64,000 bases of DNA from Lachnospiraceae bacterium (GCA_017450065.1 JAFSYI010000041.1:1-64000), one strand, 5' to 3'. Shown: positions 14,511 to 23,147, numbered from the stretch's first letter. The notes: a model not told the origin generated them from the letters alone. A program made the numbers and translations.

Positions 14511-15512
14511 TCAGAATATATCTATGCCCAATATATATAAAACCTTCCTTATCGACTTATTCAGCACTTCACACGAATCATCCTGCCTTGTTATACAGTA
14601 ACAGTTATCATATGAAGCCACACCGGGGTCGAGGATCCTTACCATTATTATGCCAATACGCTTGCATATCAGGTTCTTAACGTACTCTTTCTTCCTGCTC
14701 TCCCTTTTATTGGAAAACTCTATAGCCAGCTTCCTGTCCGGAAGATAAAGGCTCAGCGGTACGCCTATATCGGGATCGTAGTCTTCCAGGATGCTTAATC
14801 CGCTCTTCTTAATATAATGTGCTATACTCCGCCTTGCTATGGTTCTCTTTCTCCTCCTGCCAAGCTTTCTGGATTCAAGCATGGCAAGATAATTCTGTAT
14901 TGATATTTCTTTCCGGCAGTCCGGACACTCATTGCCGCCTTTGCACCGGGTACTTATCCTTGCCCTCCATTCATAACCACAATCCCTGCATATCCACCAT
15001 ACAACGGCATACGATGATTCCGATACTTCGGCAGGATTGATCTCATTCCTGTCTGACCATTCATCCATTATTGCCGGTCTTGTGGTCGCAAGATCATTGT
15101 AGCCTGCCAGTATCTTACCTGCACAATATGGACAGCCATGTCCTTCATATCTGTCTGCTATTTTCGCCTTCCACTCGTGACCGCAGCCTCCTTTCCACCA
15201 AACGCTCTTATTTGACTTACACATCACCATATCCGGCTTAAGCGTGCCGTTCCTGTCTGACCACTCGGCTGCAAGCCCATGAGCATTGGATTCTAAGTCA
15301 TTGAATCCCTTCAACAGCTTAATACTCGTACAATACGGACAGCCCGATCCGTGAACCCTGTTCTTGACGATTGCCTGCCATTCATGACCGCACTGACCCT
15401 TCCACCAAACCTTCTTGCTTGATCCTAACGTATAATCCGCAGGAGCCGACATATTCTTTTCCGACCATTCCGGTATCAGCTCCGGCTTCCCCGTAACTAG
15501 TGACTCCTTCAT
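14511..15512 (-). CDS. Protein with three treble-clef zinc ribbons and a nuclease-like C-terminal domain
   Basis: 333 residues. Three repeats of a DUF4379-type zinc ribbon are seen at about 35-62, 105-133 and 170-200, each with VWW, CGHEW or CGYEW, and CPYC or CPDC. The C-terminal region (about 235-333) contains VPLSLYLPDRKLAIEFSNK, then a Lys/Arg-rich helix and a strand GIIMVRIL, which fits a PD-(D/E)xK or Vsr-like nuclease core (D of LPD, E and K of IEFSNK). Such proteins are frequent on mobile elements and may cut DNA or serve in defence; that is inference. AGGAG 7 nt before the ATG supports the start. It lies between the conjugation remnants and the replication block. Confidence 0.7.
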   Translation of the reverse strand: MKESLVTGKPELIPEWSEKNMSAPADYTLGSSKKVWWKGQCGHEWQAIVKNRVHGSGCPYCTSIKLLKGFNDLESNAHGLAAEWSDRNGTLKPDMVMCKSNKSVWWKGGCGHEWKAKIADRYEGHGCPYCAGKILAGYNDLATTRPAIMDEWSDRNEINPAEVSESSYAVVWWICRDCGYEWRARISTRCKGGNECPDCRKEISIQNYLAMLESRKLGRRRKRTIARRSIAHYIKKSGLSILEDYDPDIGVPLSLYLPDRKLAIEFSNKRESRKKEYVKNLICKRIGIIMVRILDPGVASYDNCYCITRQDDSCEVLNKSIRKVLYILGIDIF

Positions 15513-15538
15513 TTGTATGCTCCTATCTCATCTAATTT

Positions 15539-15841
15539 TTATCCGGCCAACTCCCTGAGAAATCCCTTGATACCCAATATCCCTTCACCGAGCAATGCTG
15601 TTAAATGCTCCGGTATGATCATAAGACCTATCGCAGCAGCAAACATAGCCACCGCCTGTCCTGTGCTGCTGAATTCACCAAATATAAGGAAGATCAACGC
15701 CAACACAAGGGTAAGGAATCCTAATATACATCCTGCTCCCGACAAAAGCGCCCCTAATCCTGCTACCGCAAAATATATGACCGTAAGCGGAAGCTGTATG
15801 ATGAAAACAATTATCTTAAGAAGAAATCTTAATATTTTCAT
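15539..15841 (-). CDS. Small membrane protein of conjugative elements (CD1845-like)
   Basis: 100 residues with three hydrophobic segments (about 5-25, 28-52 and 60-80), the last followed by an amphipathic C-terminus. Length, composition and position next to the replication block resemble the CD1845 family carried by clostridial Tn1549-like elements. Function unknown. GGACGGAG precedes the ATG. Confidence 0.6.
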   Translation of the reverse strand: MKILRFLLKIIVFIIQLPLTVIYFAVAGLGALLSGAGCILGFLTLVLALIFLIFGEFSSTGQAVAMFAAAIGLMIIPEHLTALLGEGILGIKGFLRELAG

Positions 15842-15864
15842 AGGTAACTCCGTCCTTTCCTCTG

Positions 15865-15937
15865 AAATGTGGAACTGAGTTCCACATTTTGCTTTATCAC
15901 GTTGCAGTCCTAAAATGTGGAACTGAGTTCCACATTT
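15865..15937. repeat. Two identical 25-bp palindromes beside repA, possible partition site
   Basis: Two copies (15865-15889 and 15913-15937) of a perfect inverted repeat, AAATGTGGAACT, a central G, and AGTTCCACATTT. They start 48 bp apart and lie between the end of repA and the CD1845-like gene. Exact duplication of a long palindrome next to parA/parB suggests protein binding sites such as parS or a replication control site. There is no T-run typical of a terminator. Confidence 0.85.
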
Positions 15938-15950
15938 CTTCTCTGAACTT

Positions 15951-17035
15951 CTATGTCATTACTCCGTACATATCGTGATTAACCTCTGCCCTGTAGTAGC
16001 TTCCTATGGTTATCAGCGAATTAAATATGGCTGCTTTCAGGTAACTCTTGATGTTACCGATCTTGGTTGTCGTGTTCTTAAGGCACCTTATAATGTACTC
16101 AACATGCTTCCGCCTCAGCTTGAACAGCCTTGATTTAACATAGTCTGCATCAAAATCCTTGCCTGACAGCCTGATCTTGGGCTCTGTTTCAAGCATCATC
16201 TCAACCGTAAGCTCAACTATCTCGTCAACTGTGTCAATATCCGAATCGTCATAGTCCGAAATATAGCCATAATCTATCTGCTCCCTTATTCCCTCCCTGA
16301 ATACGTTCGCTCTCTTTATATCCGTATCCATCAATCCTATTCCATCAATCTCATGGTTTCTCTTAAACCTTGACAGATAGTATGCATAGAACTTATCCTC
16401 CGTCTCTGATAAGATTGGATTAGGATTGTTATTATTATATTTATTATTTATATATTCCTTATCACTATGACCGGTAAAATTTACCGTTTCATTACCCCCA
16501 AAATCTACTGCTCCATTACCGGCAAAATCTACCGGTATATTGATTTTACTGGATTTCACGGATGCCGGTTCAGGCGATTTTCCACATATTTTCTCATTTT
16601 TTGCCTTTTCTTCTCCAGATCCTGCTTCTCCATTACTGTAATTTTTACCGGTAATGAAAGCCTTGCCCTTAAGATCCTCTGAGATAAAATTCTTAACGTA
16701 GAGTATATTACCCTGTCCGAGACCTACCTTAACCTTCTCAACAAGACCGATCTTTTCAAGCTCCGTCAAATACTTGGTGGCTGTTTTTCCGACAGGTTAA
16801 GGTCACACTCTATATCCTTAATCTTATACCTTATATATACTTTACCCTCTTCATCGCGCCATCCACGTCTGGTTGACAGTCCCATCCTGTCAAGGAGCAG
16901 GCCATATAGCATGACCGCCCCTAACGACAGATCCGAGAATTTCGGATCAAACAACAACAGCTTCGGGATCTTTATAAAGCTGAACAGCTCAGATTCCATC
17001 CCGTAGTAGTAATCAAAAATGGTCTCCTCACTCAT
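15951..17035 (-). pseudogene. repA: Replication initiator RepA, single-base frameshift
   Basis: The N-terminal part (from ATG at 17035; DYYYGMESELFSFIKIPKLL, then LGAVMLYGLLLDRMGLS) is the RepA N-terminal winged-helix domain found on Firmicutes plasmids and conjugative elements. The frame ends early with NLSEKQPPSI. One more A in the A5 run at 16784-16788 would restore the usual NLSEKTATKYLTELEKIGLVEK and continue without stops to 15951. The downstream part includes a low-complexity linker and a helical C-terminal region (FKLRRKHVEYIIRC). I infer a recent frameshift, with slippage or sequencing error as alternatives. The start overlaps parB by 8 nt. Confidence 0.85.
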
Positions 17036-17951
17036 CTGCCTTATCTTCCTCCCTCCGGTTATCCTTCCAATAGTCAAGCAGCTTGAATATAACCCCTTCT
17101 ATATCCTCCTGCGAATAATAAGAAGGAAAGTATTCAGACAGCTTCTTGTCTGACAAAACTACCTTCCTTGGCTTATCCCTGAACACGTCTTTATTAAGGA
17201 CATAATCAGCCACGTCCTGATTGAGTGCGTTCTCTTCGTCCAGCTCCTTCAGTTTGGCAATGACATCTGCTTTGATAGGACCGCCAATACTGACATGCTC
17301 ATAAACCCAATACTGCACTTCCGGCCTCAACCCTGCTATTTCTGCCGCAAGGCTTATTATTATCTTCTTATCATCCAGCATATCCATAAGTTCAGGAAGA
17401 AGATTGTTTAAGCTCAGGTACTTTTGAACCTGTCTCCCTGAAATTCCTGCATCCCTTCCTGCTATATCCCTGCTCCTGTCTCCCTTTCTCATACCGTATT
17501 TCATGAGGTTATTAAGCGAATCAATCTTCATCTTGAGTGAACGGGCTCTTTCCGACGGGAGGATCTCCTCCCTCTGTATGTTGGCATCTACCATTAGCAC
17601 AGTGGCTTCATCATCGGATAATTCCCTTATAACAGCAGGAACCTCATTAAGACCTGCCAATACCGCCGCATGAGTGCGTCTGTGTCCTGAAATAAGCTCA
17701 TACGCATTCTCATGGGGTCTTACAATAACCGGAGCCATTATTCCGTTATCCTTTATACTCTCAACAAGCTCAGCCATCTTATCATCGTCTAAGACCTTGA
17801 ACGGGTGATTTTTAAATGAAACAAGCTTGCTTATCGGTATATATTTGATCTCGTCCCTGCTTATCTTACCTTCCAGACCGCCGTCAAGCAGGATGTCATC
17901 GAAAGTGCTGTCATAATCCTTATTGAGTACTATCTCTTTCTTCTTAGCCAT
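17028..17951 (-). CDS. parB: ParB/Spo0J-family partition protein
   Basis: 307 residues: N-terminal ParB nuclease-like/CTPase fold (about 38-130) with SGHRRTHAAVLAGL in place of the usual GERR motif and NIQREEILPSERA, then a helix-turn-helix (GISGRQVQKYLSL, about 163-185) and a C-terminal region. Family role: binds parS and works with ParA to distribute the replicon, here the element's circular form. It overlaps parA upstream and repA downstream by 8 nt each, which implies translational coupling. Confidence 0.9.
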   Translation of the reverse strand: MAKKKEIVLNKDYDSTFDDILLDGGLEGKISRDEIKYIPISKLVSFKNHPFKVLDDDKMAELVESIKDNGIMAPVIVRPHENAYELISGHRRTHAAVLAGLNEVPAVIRELSDDEATVLMVDANIQREEILPSERARSLKMKIDSLNNLMKYGMRKGDRSRDIAGRDAGISGRQVQKYLSLNNLLPELMDMLDDKKIIISLAAEIAGLRPEVQYWVYEHVSIGGPIKADVIAKLKELDEENALNQDVADYVLNKDVFRDKPRKVVLSDKKLSEYFPSYYSQEDIEGVIFKLLDYWKDNRREEDKADE

Positions 17952-18714
17952 TTCCCAGCACCTCCTTCGCTATCTCAAGGTAGTTTCTTGCTCCCTGCGA
18001 ATTGTGGCTGTAGGAATGTATGCTTACGCCTTCTGATGCCGCCTCTGCTATCGCAACGGCATTAGGAATAGTCAGATCATAGATATTGTACTCAGCACCG
18101 TAAGTAGCCTGAACTGCCTCCTTATTCCTTTTGGTATTGTTGAATCGTCCGGTATCCATTGTAAAAAGAATTCCTTCTATGCTAAGCGAGGGATTGAAAC
18201 GGTTCTTAATGCTGCGGACGCTTCCTATTATTTCCTGAAGACCGTCTATACCGAAATATTCTGCCTTCGTAGGTATTATTACGCCATCCGCAGCCGCAAG
18301 AACGTTTATGTTCATCATCCCAAACACAGGAGAACAGTCGATAACAATGACTTCATAATACTCTCTCATACGGTCTACATAGCCCTTCAGCACCGTTTCC
18401 GGACTGTCAGCAGAATTAAGGGCAATGCCGCTTATCAACTTATTTGCCGGTATTATATCCACGCCTTCTTCTGAAGTAAGCACTGCCTCCGTCGGATCAT
18501 AGTCAAACCCCATGATCTCCTTCTCAAGCATATCCTTAAGCGTCACCCTCTGTTTCTTAGAAAATCCGAATCCTATGGTCAGATGCCCCTGGCTGTCCGT
18601 ATCTATCGCCAATACCTTCTTATTAAGCCTTACAAATGCTGCCGATAAGTCTATTGCAGAAGTAGTCTTACCGCACCCGCCCTTGAAATTAGCTATAGCC
18701 AATACTTTACTCAT
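17944..18714 (-). CDS. parA: ParA-family partition ATPase
   Basis: 256 residues with the deviant Walker A motif KGGCGKTTSA near residues 11-20, Walker A' around LAIDTDSQGHLT (about 36-47) and Walker B VIVIDCSPVFG (about 120-130). No N-terminal DNA-binding domain, so it is the short type also called Soj. With parB and repA it forms the maintenance module of the element, and intact parAB could still segregate or stabilise this region. It overlaps the small upstream gene and parB by 8 nt each. Confidence 0.93.
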   Translation of the reverse strand: MSKVLAIANFKGGCGKTTSAIDLSAAFVRLNKKVLAIDTDSQGHLTIGFGFSKKQRVTLKDMLEKEIMGFDYDPTEAVLTSEEGVDIIPANKLISGIALNSADSPETVLKGYVDRMREYYEVIVIDCSPVFGMMNINVLAAADGVIIPTKAEYFGIDGLQEIIGSVRSIKNRFNPSLSIEGILFTMDTGRFNNTKRNKEAVQATYGAEYNIYDLTIPNAVAIAEAASEGVSIHSYSHNSQGARNYLEIAKEVLGNG

Positions 18715-19006
18715 GATCCACGCCCTCCTTTACCAAAACATCTGAATAAGCCCTGTAGTATCTGTTGGTATCCCTGTTCGGGAACAATTCCGAGAAGTTC
18801 ATCACTTCACACATGCCCATCTCCTGGCACATTTCAAGCATACGCCTGAAATTGTCGATCTCCTCCGGCGTGGATTGCATACGCACCTTCACATAGTCCT
18901 GTTTTTCGGGCTGAACGATCATCTCCCTTTCCTTCTTTGTGGCGTATTCACTTTTCCAGTACTTCTTTTTACGCCACGCCTGTTTCGCTGTGGTCCTCTT
19001 TGACAT
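18707..19006 (-). CDS. Small conserved protein at the head of the partition operon
   Basis: 99 residues from an ATG preceded by AAAGGAGG; the frame is open a little further upstream without a ribosome site. The N-terminal half is very basic (TTAKQAWRKKKYWKSEYATKK). The C-terminal half contains DYVKVRMQSTPEEIDNFRRM and ELFPNRDTNRYYRAYSDVLV, which resembles the small KVRI-type domain (DUF3970-like) of Firmicutes mobile elements. Its end overlaps the parA start by 8 nt. It is the first gene of the parA-parB-repA block; a regulatory role is possible but unsupported. Confidence 0.6.
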   Translation of the reverse strand: MSKRTTAKQAWRKKKYWKSEYATKKEREMIVQPEKQDYVKVRMQSTPEEIDNFRRMLEMCQEMGMCEVMNFSELFPNRDTNRYYRAYSDVLVKEGVDHE

Positions 19007-19130
19007 TCTGATCTCCTCCTTTGAATTTTCATTTGAATTTTCGCTGCTACGCAAAAAGGACGCATCTTCATAATCTTATTGATTATAAAGACACGTCCTC
19101 TGAATAGGATTCTCTTTCAGATTAAACTAA

Positions 19131-19228
19131 CCACAACTTTTTTATTTGAACTTTTCCACTTTGTAAAAAAACTGTTATCGAGTGTTATTCAGTATTATAA
19201 CTCGAAAAAAAGTTGTGGAAAAGTTGTG
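19131..19228 (-). terminator. Inverted-repeat region after lysS, probable terminator and element edge
   Basis: CCACAACTTTTTT at 19131-19143 pairs with AAAAAAGTTGTGG at 19206-19218, and CTTTTCCAC (19151-19159) with GTGGAAAAG (19215-19223). Inside, CGAGTTAT/ATAACACTCG forms a hairpin which, read on the minus strand, is followed by a T7 run (at 19164-19170), fitting a lysS terminator. The repeated TTGTGGAAAAGTTGTG motif also resembles protein-binding repeats, and this is where core and element genes meet. Confidence 0.45.
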
Positions 19229-19249
19229 TTTTTGGCACTTACAACCTTT

Positions 19250-21262
19250 TTAATACAGCTTCGCACCTGCCGGAATGCTGTTGCTCACCCTGATAAGATT
19301 GAGCATTTCCTTGCTTCCCTCCTTGTGCACGGCCGATAATAACATACCGCATGAATCAATTCCCATCATCTTCTTTGGAGGCAGGTTCGTTATCGCAATC
19401 AACGTATCACCTATAAGCGATTCCGGATTGTAGTACTCCTGAATACCGCTTAAAATCACTCGTTCCGTGCCTGTACCGTCATCAAGCGTGAACTTAAGAA
19501 GCTTGTCTGATTTGGGAACTGCAACACAATCTATTACCTTGACCGCTCTGAAATCCGCCTTGCTGAAAGTATCAAAATCAACCATATCTTCAAACAAAGG
19601 TTCTATCTTAATCTTAGGTCCTCTGCTATCTGTAGTGCTTAAGGTTTTGAATCCGTACCTTGCTGCGGACTTCATTGTGGGAAAGAATAAAACTTCTCTT
19701 ATACTCTGGCTGTTAGTAAGAAGCATCGTGAGCCGGTCTATCCCATATCCGATACCACCCGTGGGCGGCATACCTATCTCGAGCGCATTAAGGAAGTCCT
19801 CATCTGTATGGTTTGCTTCCTCATCGCCTGCTGCCGCAGCGGCATCCTGAGCCTTAAAGCGCTCCCTCTGATCGATCGGATCGTTAAGCTCGGAATAAGC
19901 GTTGCACATCTCCCATGTATTTATGAAAAGCTCGAACCTCTCAACAAGGTCCGGTCTGTCGGGCTTCCTCTTGGTAAGAGGGCTTATCTCAACCGGATGA
20001 TCCATTACGAATGTAGGCTGTACCAGATTTTCCTCAACATACTCCTCGAAGAAAAGGTTTATTATATCGCCTTTCTTATGATAAGGCTCGTAGTGGATAT
20101 CCTTCTCATCGGCAAGCTTCTTTGCTGCCTCGGTATCGGGAACCTGATCAAAATCGATCCCCGCGTATTTCTTTATTGCATCTATCATGGTGATACGCTC
20201 AAAAGGCCTGCCAAAGTCAAGCTCGATATCACCGTATTTGAATTTCGTTGTTCCAAGAACCTCCTGAGCCACATGCCTGAACATGTTCTCGGTCAGATCC
20301 ATCATTCCATTGTAATCTGTGTATGCCTGATAGAGTTCCATCAGCGTGAATTCGGGGTTGTGCCTTGTATCAAGGCCCTCATTCCTGAACACGCGGCCTA
20401 TCTCATACACCCTCTCAAGTCCACCGACTATAAGTCTCTTAAGATAGAGCTCAAGTGATATACGGAGCTTAAGGTCCTCGTCAAGTGCGTTAAAGTGAGT
20501 CTCAAAAGGCCTTGCAGCCGCACCGCCCGCATTTGCTACAAGCATGGGCGTCTCAACTTCCATGAATCCCTGCGAATCAAGATAGTTTCTTATAGTTGAA
20601 ATAATACGTGATCTCTTTACAAATGTCTCCTTGACTTCCGGATTCATTATTAGATCAACATATCTCTGCCTGAATCTTAAGTCTGTATTGGTCATTCCAT
20701 GGAATTTCTCCGGCAGTATCTGAATGGACTTAGATAGCAATACTATCGATTCTGCATGAACGGATATCTCACCCGTCATTGTCCTGAACACATATCCCTT
20801 GATACCTACGATATCACCTATATCATATTTCTTGAAATCGGCATAAGACTCTTCGCCTACTGCATCCCTTGCTACATAAACCTGGATATTGCCGGGCTTA
20901 TCCTGGACATTGCAGAATGCAGCCTTACCCATGATTCGTTTACTCATGATACGTCCCGCAATGCTTACGTTTATCGGATTCGCATCCATTGTAGCCCTGC
21001 GCTCCTCATAATCAGCCTTCCTGGCCGCCCTTGCTTCAGCCTCGTCAAGACCGCTCACATCCACCGGCGCACGGTCACCTATAAGCTTAGCCTCCAGCTC
21101 CTCATATTCAGCCTTGGCATCTACCGAATGATGGGTCTGGTCGTATTTGGTTATGATAAAAGGATCCTTGCCTGCTTCCTGAAGGGCTGCAAGCTTCTCT
21201 CTCCTTACCTTAAGGAGCTGTCCTATATCCTGCTGCTGTTCTGTGTTCTGCTCGTTCTTCAT
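19250..21262 (-). CDS. lysS: Lysyl-tRNA synthetase (class II) with C-terminal tRNA-binding domain
   Basis: 670 residues. An N-terminal OB-type anticodon-binding domain (about 60-200) is followed by the class II catalytic core with motif 2 (VFRNEGLDTRHNPEFT, about 290-306) and motif 3 (GIGYGIDRLTM, about 496-506). The usual enzyme ends near residue 510. Here about 110 further residues form a Trbp111/EMAPII-like tRNA-binding OB domain (DFRAVKVIDCVAVPKSDKLL, then LPPKKMMGIDSCGMLLSA). This extension is known in some clostridial LysRS and strengthens tRNA binding. AGAAAGAG precedes the ATG. It lies downstream of greA, a conserved pairing. Confidence 0.97.
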   Translation of the reverse strand: MKNEQNTEQQQDIGQLLKVRREKLAALQEAGKDPFIITKYDQTHHSVDAKAEYEELEAKLIGDRAPVDVSGLDEAEARAARKADYEERRATMDANPINVSIAGRIMSKRIMGKAAFCNVQDKPGNIQVYVARDAVGEESYADFKKYDIGDIVGIKGYVFRTMTGEISVHAESIVLLSKSIQILPEKFHGMTNTDLRFRQRYVDLIMNPEVKETFVKRSRIISTIRNYLDSQGFMEVETPMLVANAGGAAARPFETHFNALDEDLKLRISLELYLKRLIVGGLERVYEIGRVFRNEGLDTRHNPEFTLMELYQAYTDYNGMMDLTENMFRHVAQEVLGTTKFKYGDIELDFGRPFERITMIDAIKKYAGIDFDQVPDTEAAKKLADEKDIHYEPYHKKGDIINLFFEEYVEENLVQPTFVMDHPVEISPLTKRKPDRPDLVERFELFINTWEMCNAYSELNDPIDQRERFKAQDAAAAAGDEEANHTDEDFLNALEIGMPPTGGIGYGIDRLTMLLTNSQSIREVLFFPTMKSAARYGFKTLSTTDSRGPKIKIEPLFEDMVDFDTFSKADFRAVKVIDCVAVPKSDKLLKFTLDDGTGTERVILSGIQEYYNPESLIGDTLIAITNLPPKKMMGIDSCGMLLSAVHKEGSKEMLNLIRVSNSIPAGAKLY

Positions 21263-21362
21263 ATTTTAACTCTTTCTCTTTCTACGGGTAAGTCATAAGG
21301 ACTCCACCGCTTCGCCCTAAAGGACTAGCTTCGCGTCGCGGTACCCCTCATGACATTTCGTC

Positions 21363-21398
21363 GGAGCCATCCTTAATTACGCTCTGCGTAATGGCTCC
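21363..21398. repeat. Hairpin between greA and lysS
   Basis: GGAGCCAT and ATGGCTCC enclose a further ATTACGC/GCGTAAT pairing. No T-run follows on the minus strand, so it is not a standard terminator; it may be a repeat or an mRNA-processing hairpin. Confidence 0.55.
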
Positions 21399-21402
21399 TC
21401 CT

Positions 21403-21900
21403 CTAATAATCCTTATCACCGGGACGGATTATCTGAAGAACCTTATATTTAAGCTCGCCCGCCTGTGTCTCAACCGTAACGGTCTGTCCCTTCTTGGCTC
21501 CGATAAGCGCCCTGCCTACAGGTGATTCATTGCTTATCTTACCGTTGAGCGAATCAGCCTCTGTCGATCCGACTATCTTATATTCCATATCCTCTTTGAA
21601 TTCCAAATCTCTTATCTTAACCTTACACCCGATACTGATCTTGCCTGTATCTACCTCTTCATCGAGGACTACCTCTGCATTCTTAAGTATCTTCTCGATT
21701 TCCTCGATACGTGCTTCTATATCGCGCTGCTCATCCTTGGCTGCATCATACTCTGCATTCTCGGAAAGATCGCCCTGTTCCCTTGCTTCCTTAATCTTCT
21801 GAGCTACCTCTGCTCTTCTAACTACCTTAAGATCATGCAGCTCATCCTCGAGCTTCTTAAGTCCCTCATAAGTTAAGATATTTTTCTTCTCCATTTCCAT
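21403..21900 (-). CDS. greA: Transcription elongation factor GreA
   Basis: 165 residues, the usual length. The N-terminal coiled coil (about 8-78) carries the acidic tip region NAEYDAAKDEQ that reaches into the RNA polymerase secondary channel to trigger cleavage of backtracked RNA. The C-terminal FKBP-like domain contains ISNESPVGRALIGAKKGQTV. AGAGGATGAT upstream supports the start. It is followed by lysS and preceded by dusB on the same strand, as in many Clostridia. Confidence 0.97.
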   Translation of the reverse strand: MEMEKKNILTYEGLKKLEDELHDLKVVRRAEVAQKIKEAREQGDLSENAEYDAAKDEQRDIEARIEEIEKILKNAEVVLDEEVDTGKISIGCKVKIRDLEFKEDMEYKIVGSTEADSLNGKISNESPVGRALIGAKKGQTVTVETQAGELKYKVLQIIRPGDKDY

Positions 21901-21976
21901 CGTATCATCCTCTTTTGATCTGACTTATTATGAATCGGGATCCTTCCTGATATACTGTTTTATTTCTTCATATATC

Positions 21977-22112
21977 GTAACTATTCAGAACCCCATTCGC
22001 AAAGCCGTGCTTCGCACTTCGTTTGCTCATGTGGTTACTTCGCCATATACATACAATCCGGCATTCATGCAAGCATGTGCCGTCTTGTATGTGCATGGCT
22101 CTGAATAGTTAC
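21977..22112. repeat. 136-bp foldable element upstream of greA
   Basis: A 13-bp perfect inverted repeat, GTAACTATTCAGA at 21977-21989 and TCTGAATAGTTAC at 22100-22112, encloses a second palindrome built on CATACAA/TTGTATG with CCGGCAT and TGCCG. It fills most of the dusB-greA gap. The TATTCAGAAC string recurs in the 24031 element. Confidence 0.75.
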
Positions 22113-22181
22113 CATATATCTATTAAAAACAGAGTAAAGATTCCCATACTTGCGTAGTATACTCCATTCACTTATTCACTG

Positions 22182-23147
22182 TCAAGAATGTTTACTACAA
22201 ACATCATCCAGTAAGCGTTCGAGCTCTTCGTAGCTTACTATCTCACTGAGCCTTCCCCTGAGCTTCGATGATCCTGGCAGTCCCTGTGTATACCATGCCG
22301 CGTGTTTTCGCATCTCACGGATCCCGATGTAATCGCCCTTGCATTCAAGCAGCATCCTTGCATGCTTTAGTATCATCTGCCTGCGTTCTTCCATCGTAGG
22401 TCCGTGATACCAAAGCCCTTCATCTGCCATGGTAAGTTCCTTAAAAATCCAGGGATTACCCTGGCATGCACGTCCTATCATAACAGCATCGCAACCTGTT
22501 TCTTCTATTATACTATAAGCTGACTCGGCATCCTTTACATCACCGTTTCCGATGACCGGTATCTTAACAGACTCTTTTACCTGCCTTATGATATCCCAGT
22601 CTGCCTTACCGGAATAATACTGTTCCCTGGTCCTTCCATGTACTGCCACTGCCGATGCACCGCTTTCCTGGGCGATCCGGGCTATTTCAACGGCATTTAC
22701 ATGATCCTCATCAAAGCCTTTACGGATCTTTACCGTGACCGGCTTACTTATCGATCTTACCACTGCCTCTATAATATGACCTGCCAGAACCGGTTCCTTC
22801 ATAAGCGCCGAACCTTCATGATTGTTCACAACCTTCGGCACGGGGCAGCCCATATTTATATCAAGGATTGAAAATGGTCTGTCCTCTATCCTTGCAGCCA
22901 TATCGCCCATGATCGCAGGATCAGAGCCAAACAGCTGCAGGGAAACCGTCTCCTCTTCAGGTGATATCTCCATTAAAAGATCCGTATTCTTATTATTGTA
23001 ATAGATAGCCTTGGCACTGACCATCTCCATGCAGGTCATACCGGCTCCCATCCCGGTGCATAACACACGAAATGGCAGGTCGCAAACCCCTGCCATCGGT
23101 GCAAGTATCCATCTGTTTTTAAGCTTTACATTACCTATTGTTACCAT
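22182..23147 (-). CDS. dusB: tRNA-dihydrouridine synthase
   Basis: FMN enzyme that reduces specific tRNA uridines to dihydrouridine. TIM-barrel protein of about 321 residues with LAPMAGVCDLPFR at the start, DINMGCPVPKVVNNHEGSALMK (catalytic Cys in MGCP), KIRKGFD, AVHGRTREQYYSGKADW and IGNGDV: all Dus signatures. The frame is open up to 23285, but the extra residues are encoded by the end of coaX and by a dispersed repeat (23164-23184), so I choose the ATG at 23147; 23156 is the alternative. Ribosome site weak. It follows coaX closely. Confidence 0.93.
   Translation of the reverse strand: MVTIGNVKLKNRWILAPMAGVCDLPFRVLCTGMGAGMTCMEMVSAKAIYYNNKNTDLLMEISPEEETVSLQLFGSDPAIMGDMAARIEDRPFSILDINMGCPVPKVVNNHEGSALMKEPVLAGHIIEAVVRSISKPVTVKIRKGFDEDHVNAVEIARIAQESGASAVAVHGRTREQYYSGKADWDIIRQVKESVKIPVIGNGDVKDAESAYSIIEETGCDAVMIGRACQGNPWIFKELTMADEGLWYHGPTMEERRQMILKHARMLLECKGDYIGIREMRKHAAWYTQGLPGSSKLRGRLSEIVSYEELERLLDDVCSKHS

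Noticed and set aside
16784-16788. Programmed frameshift in repA
   Set aside because: A5 followed by CAGCC is not a classic slippery heptamer with a stimulator, and RepA homologues are read in one frame; a mutation or sequencing error is simpler.
21363-21398. greA terminator
   Set aside because: The hairpin has no following T-run on the minus strand; recorded as a repeat instead.
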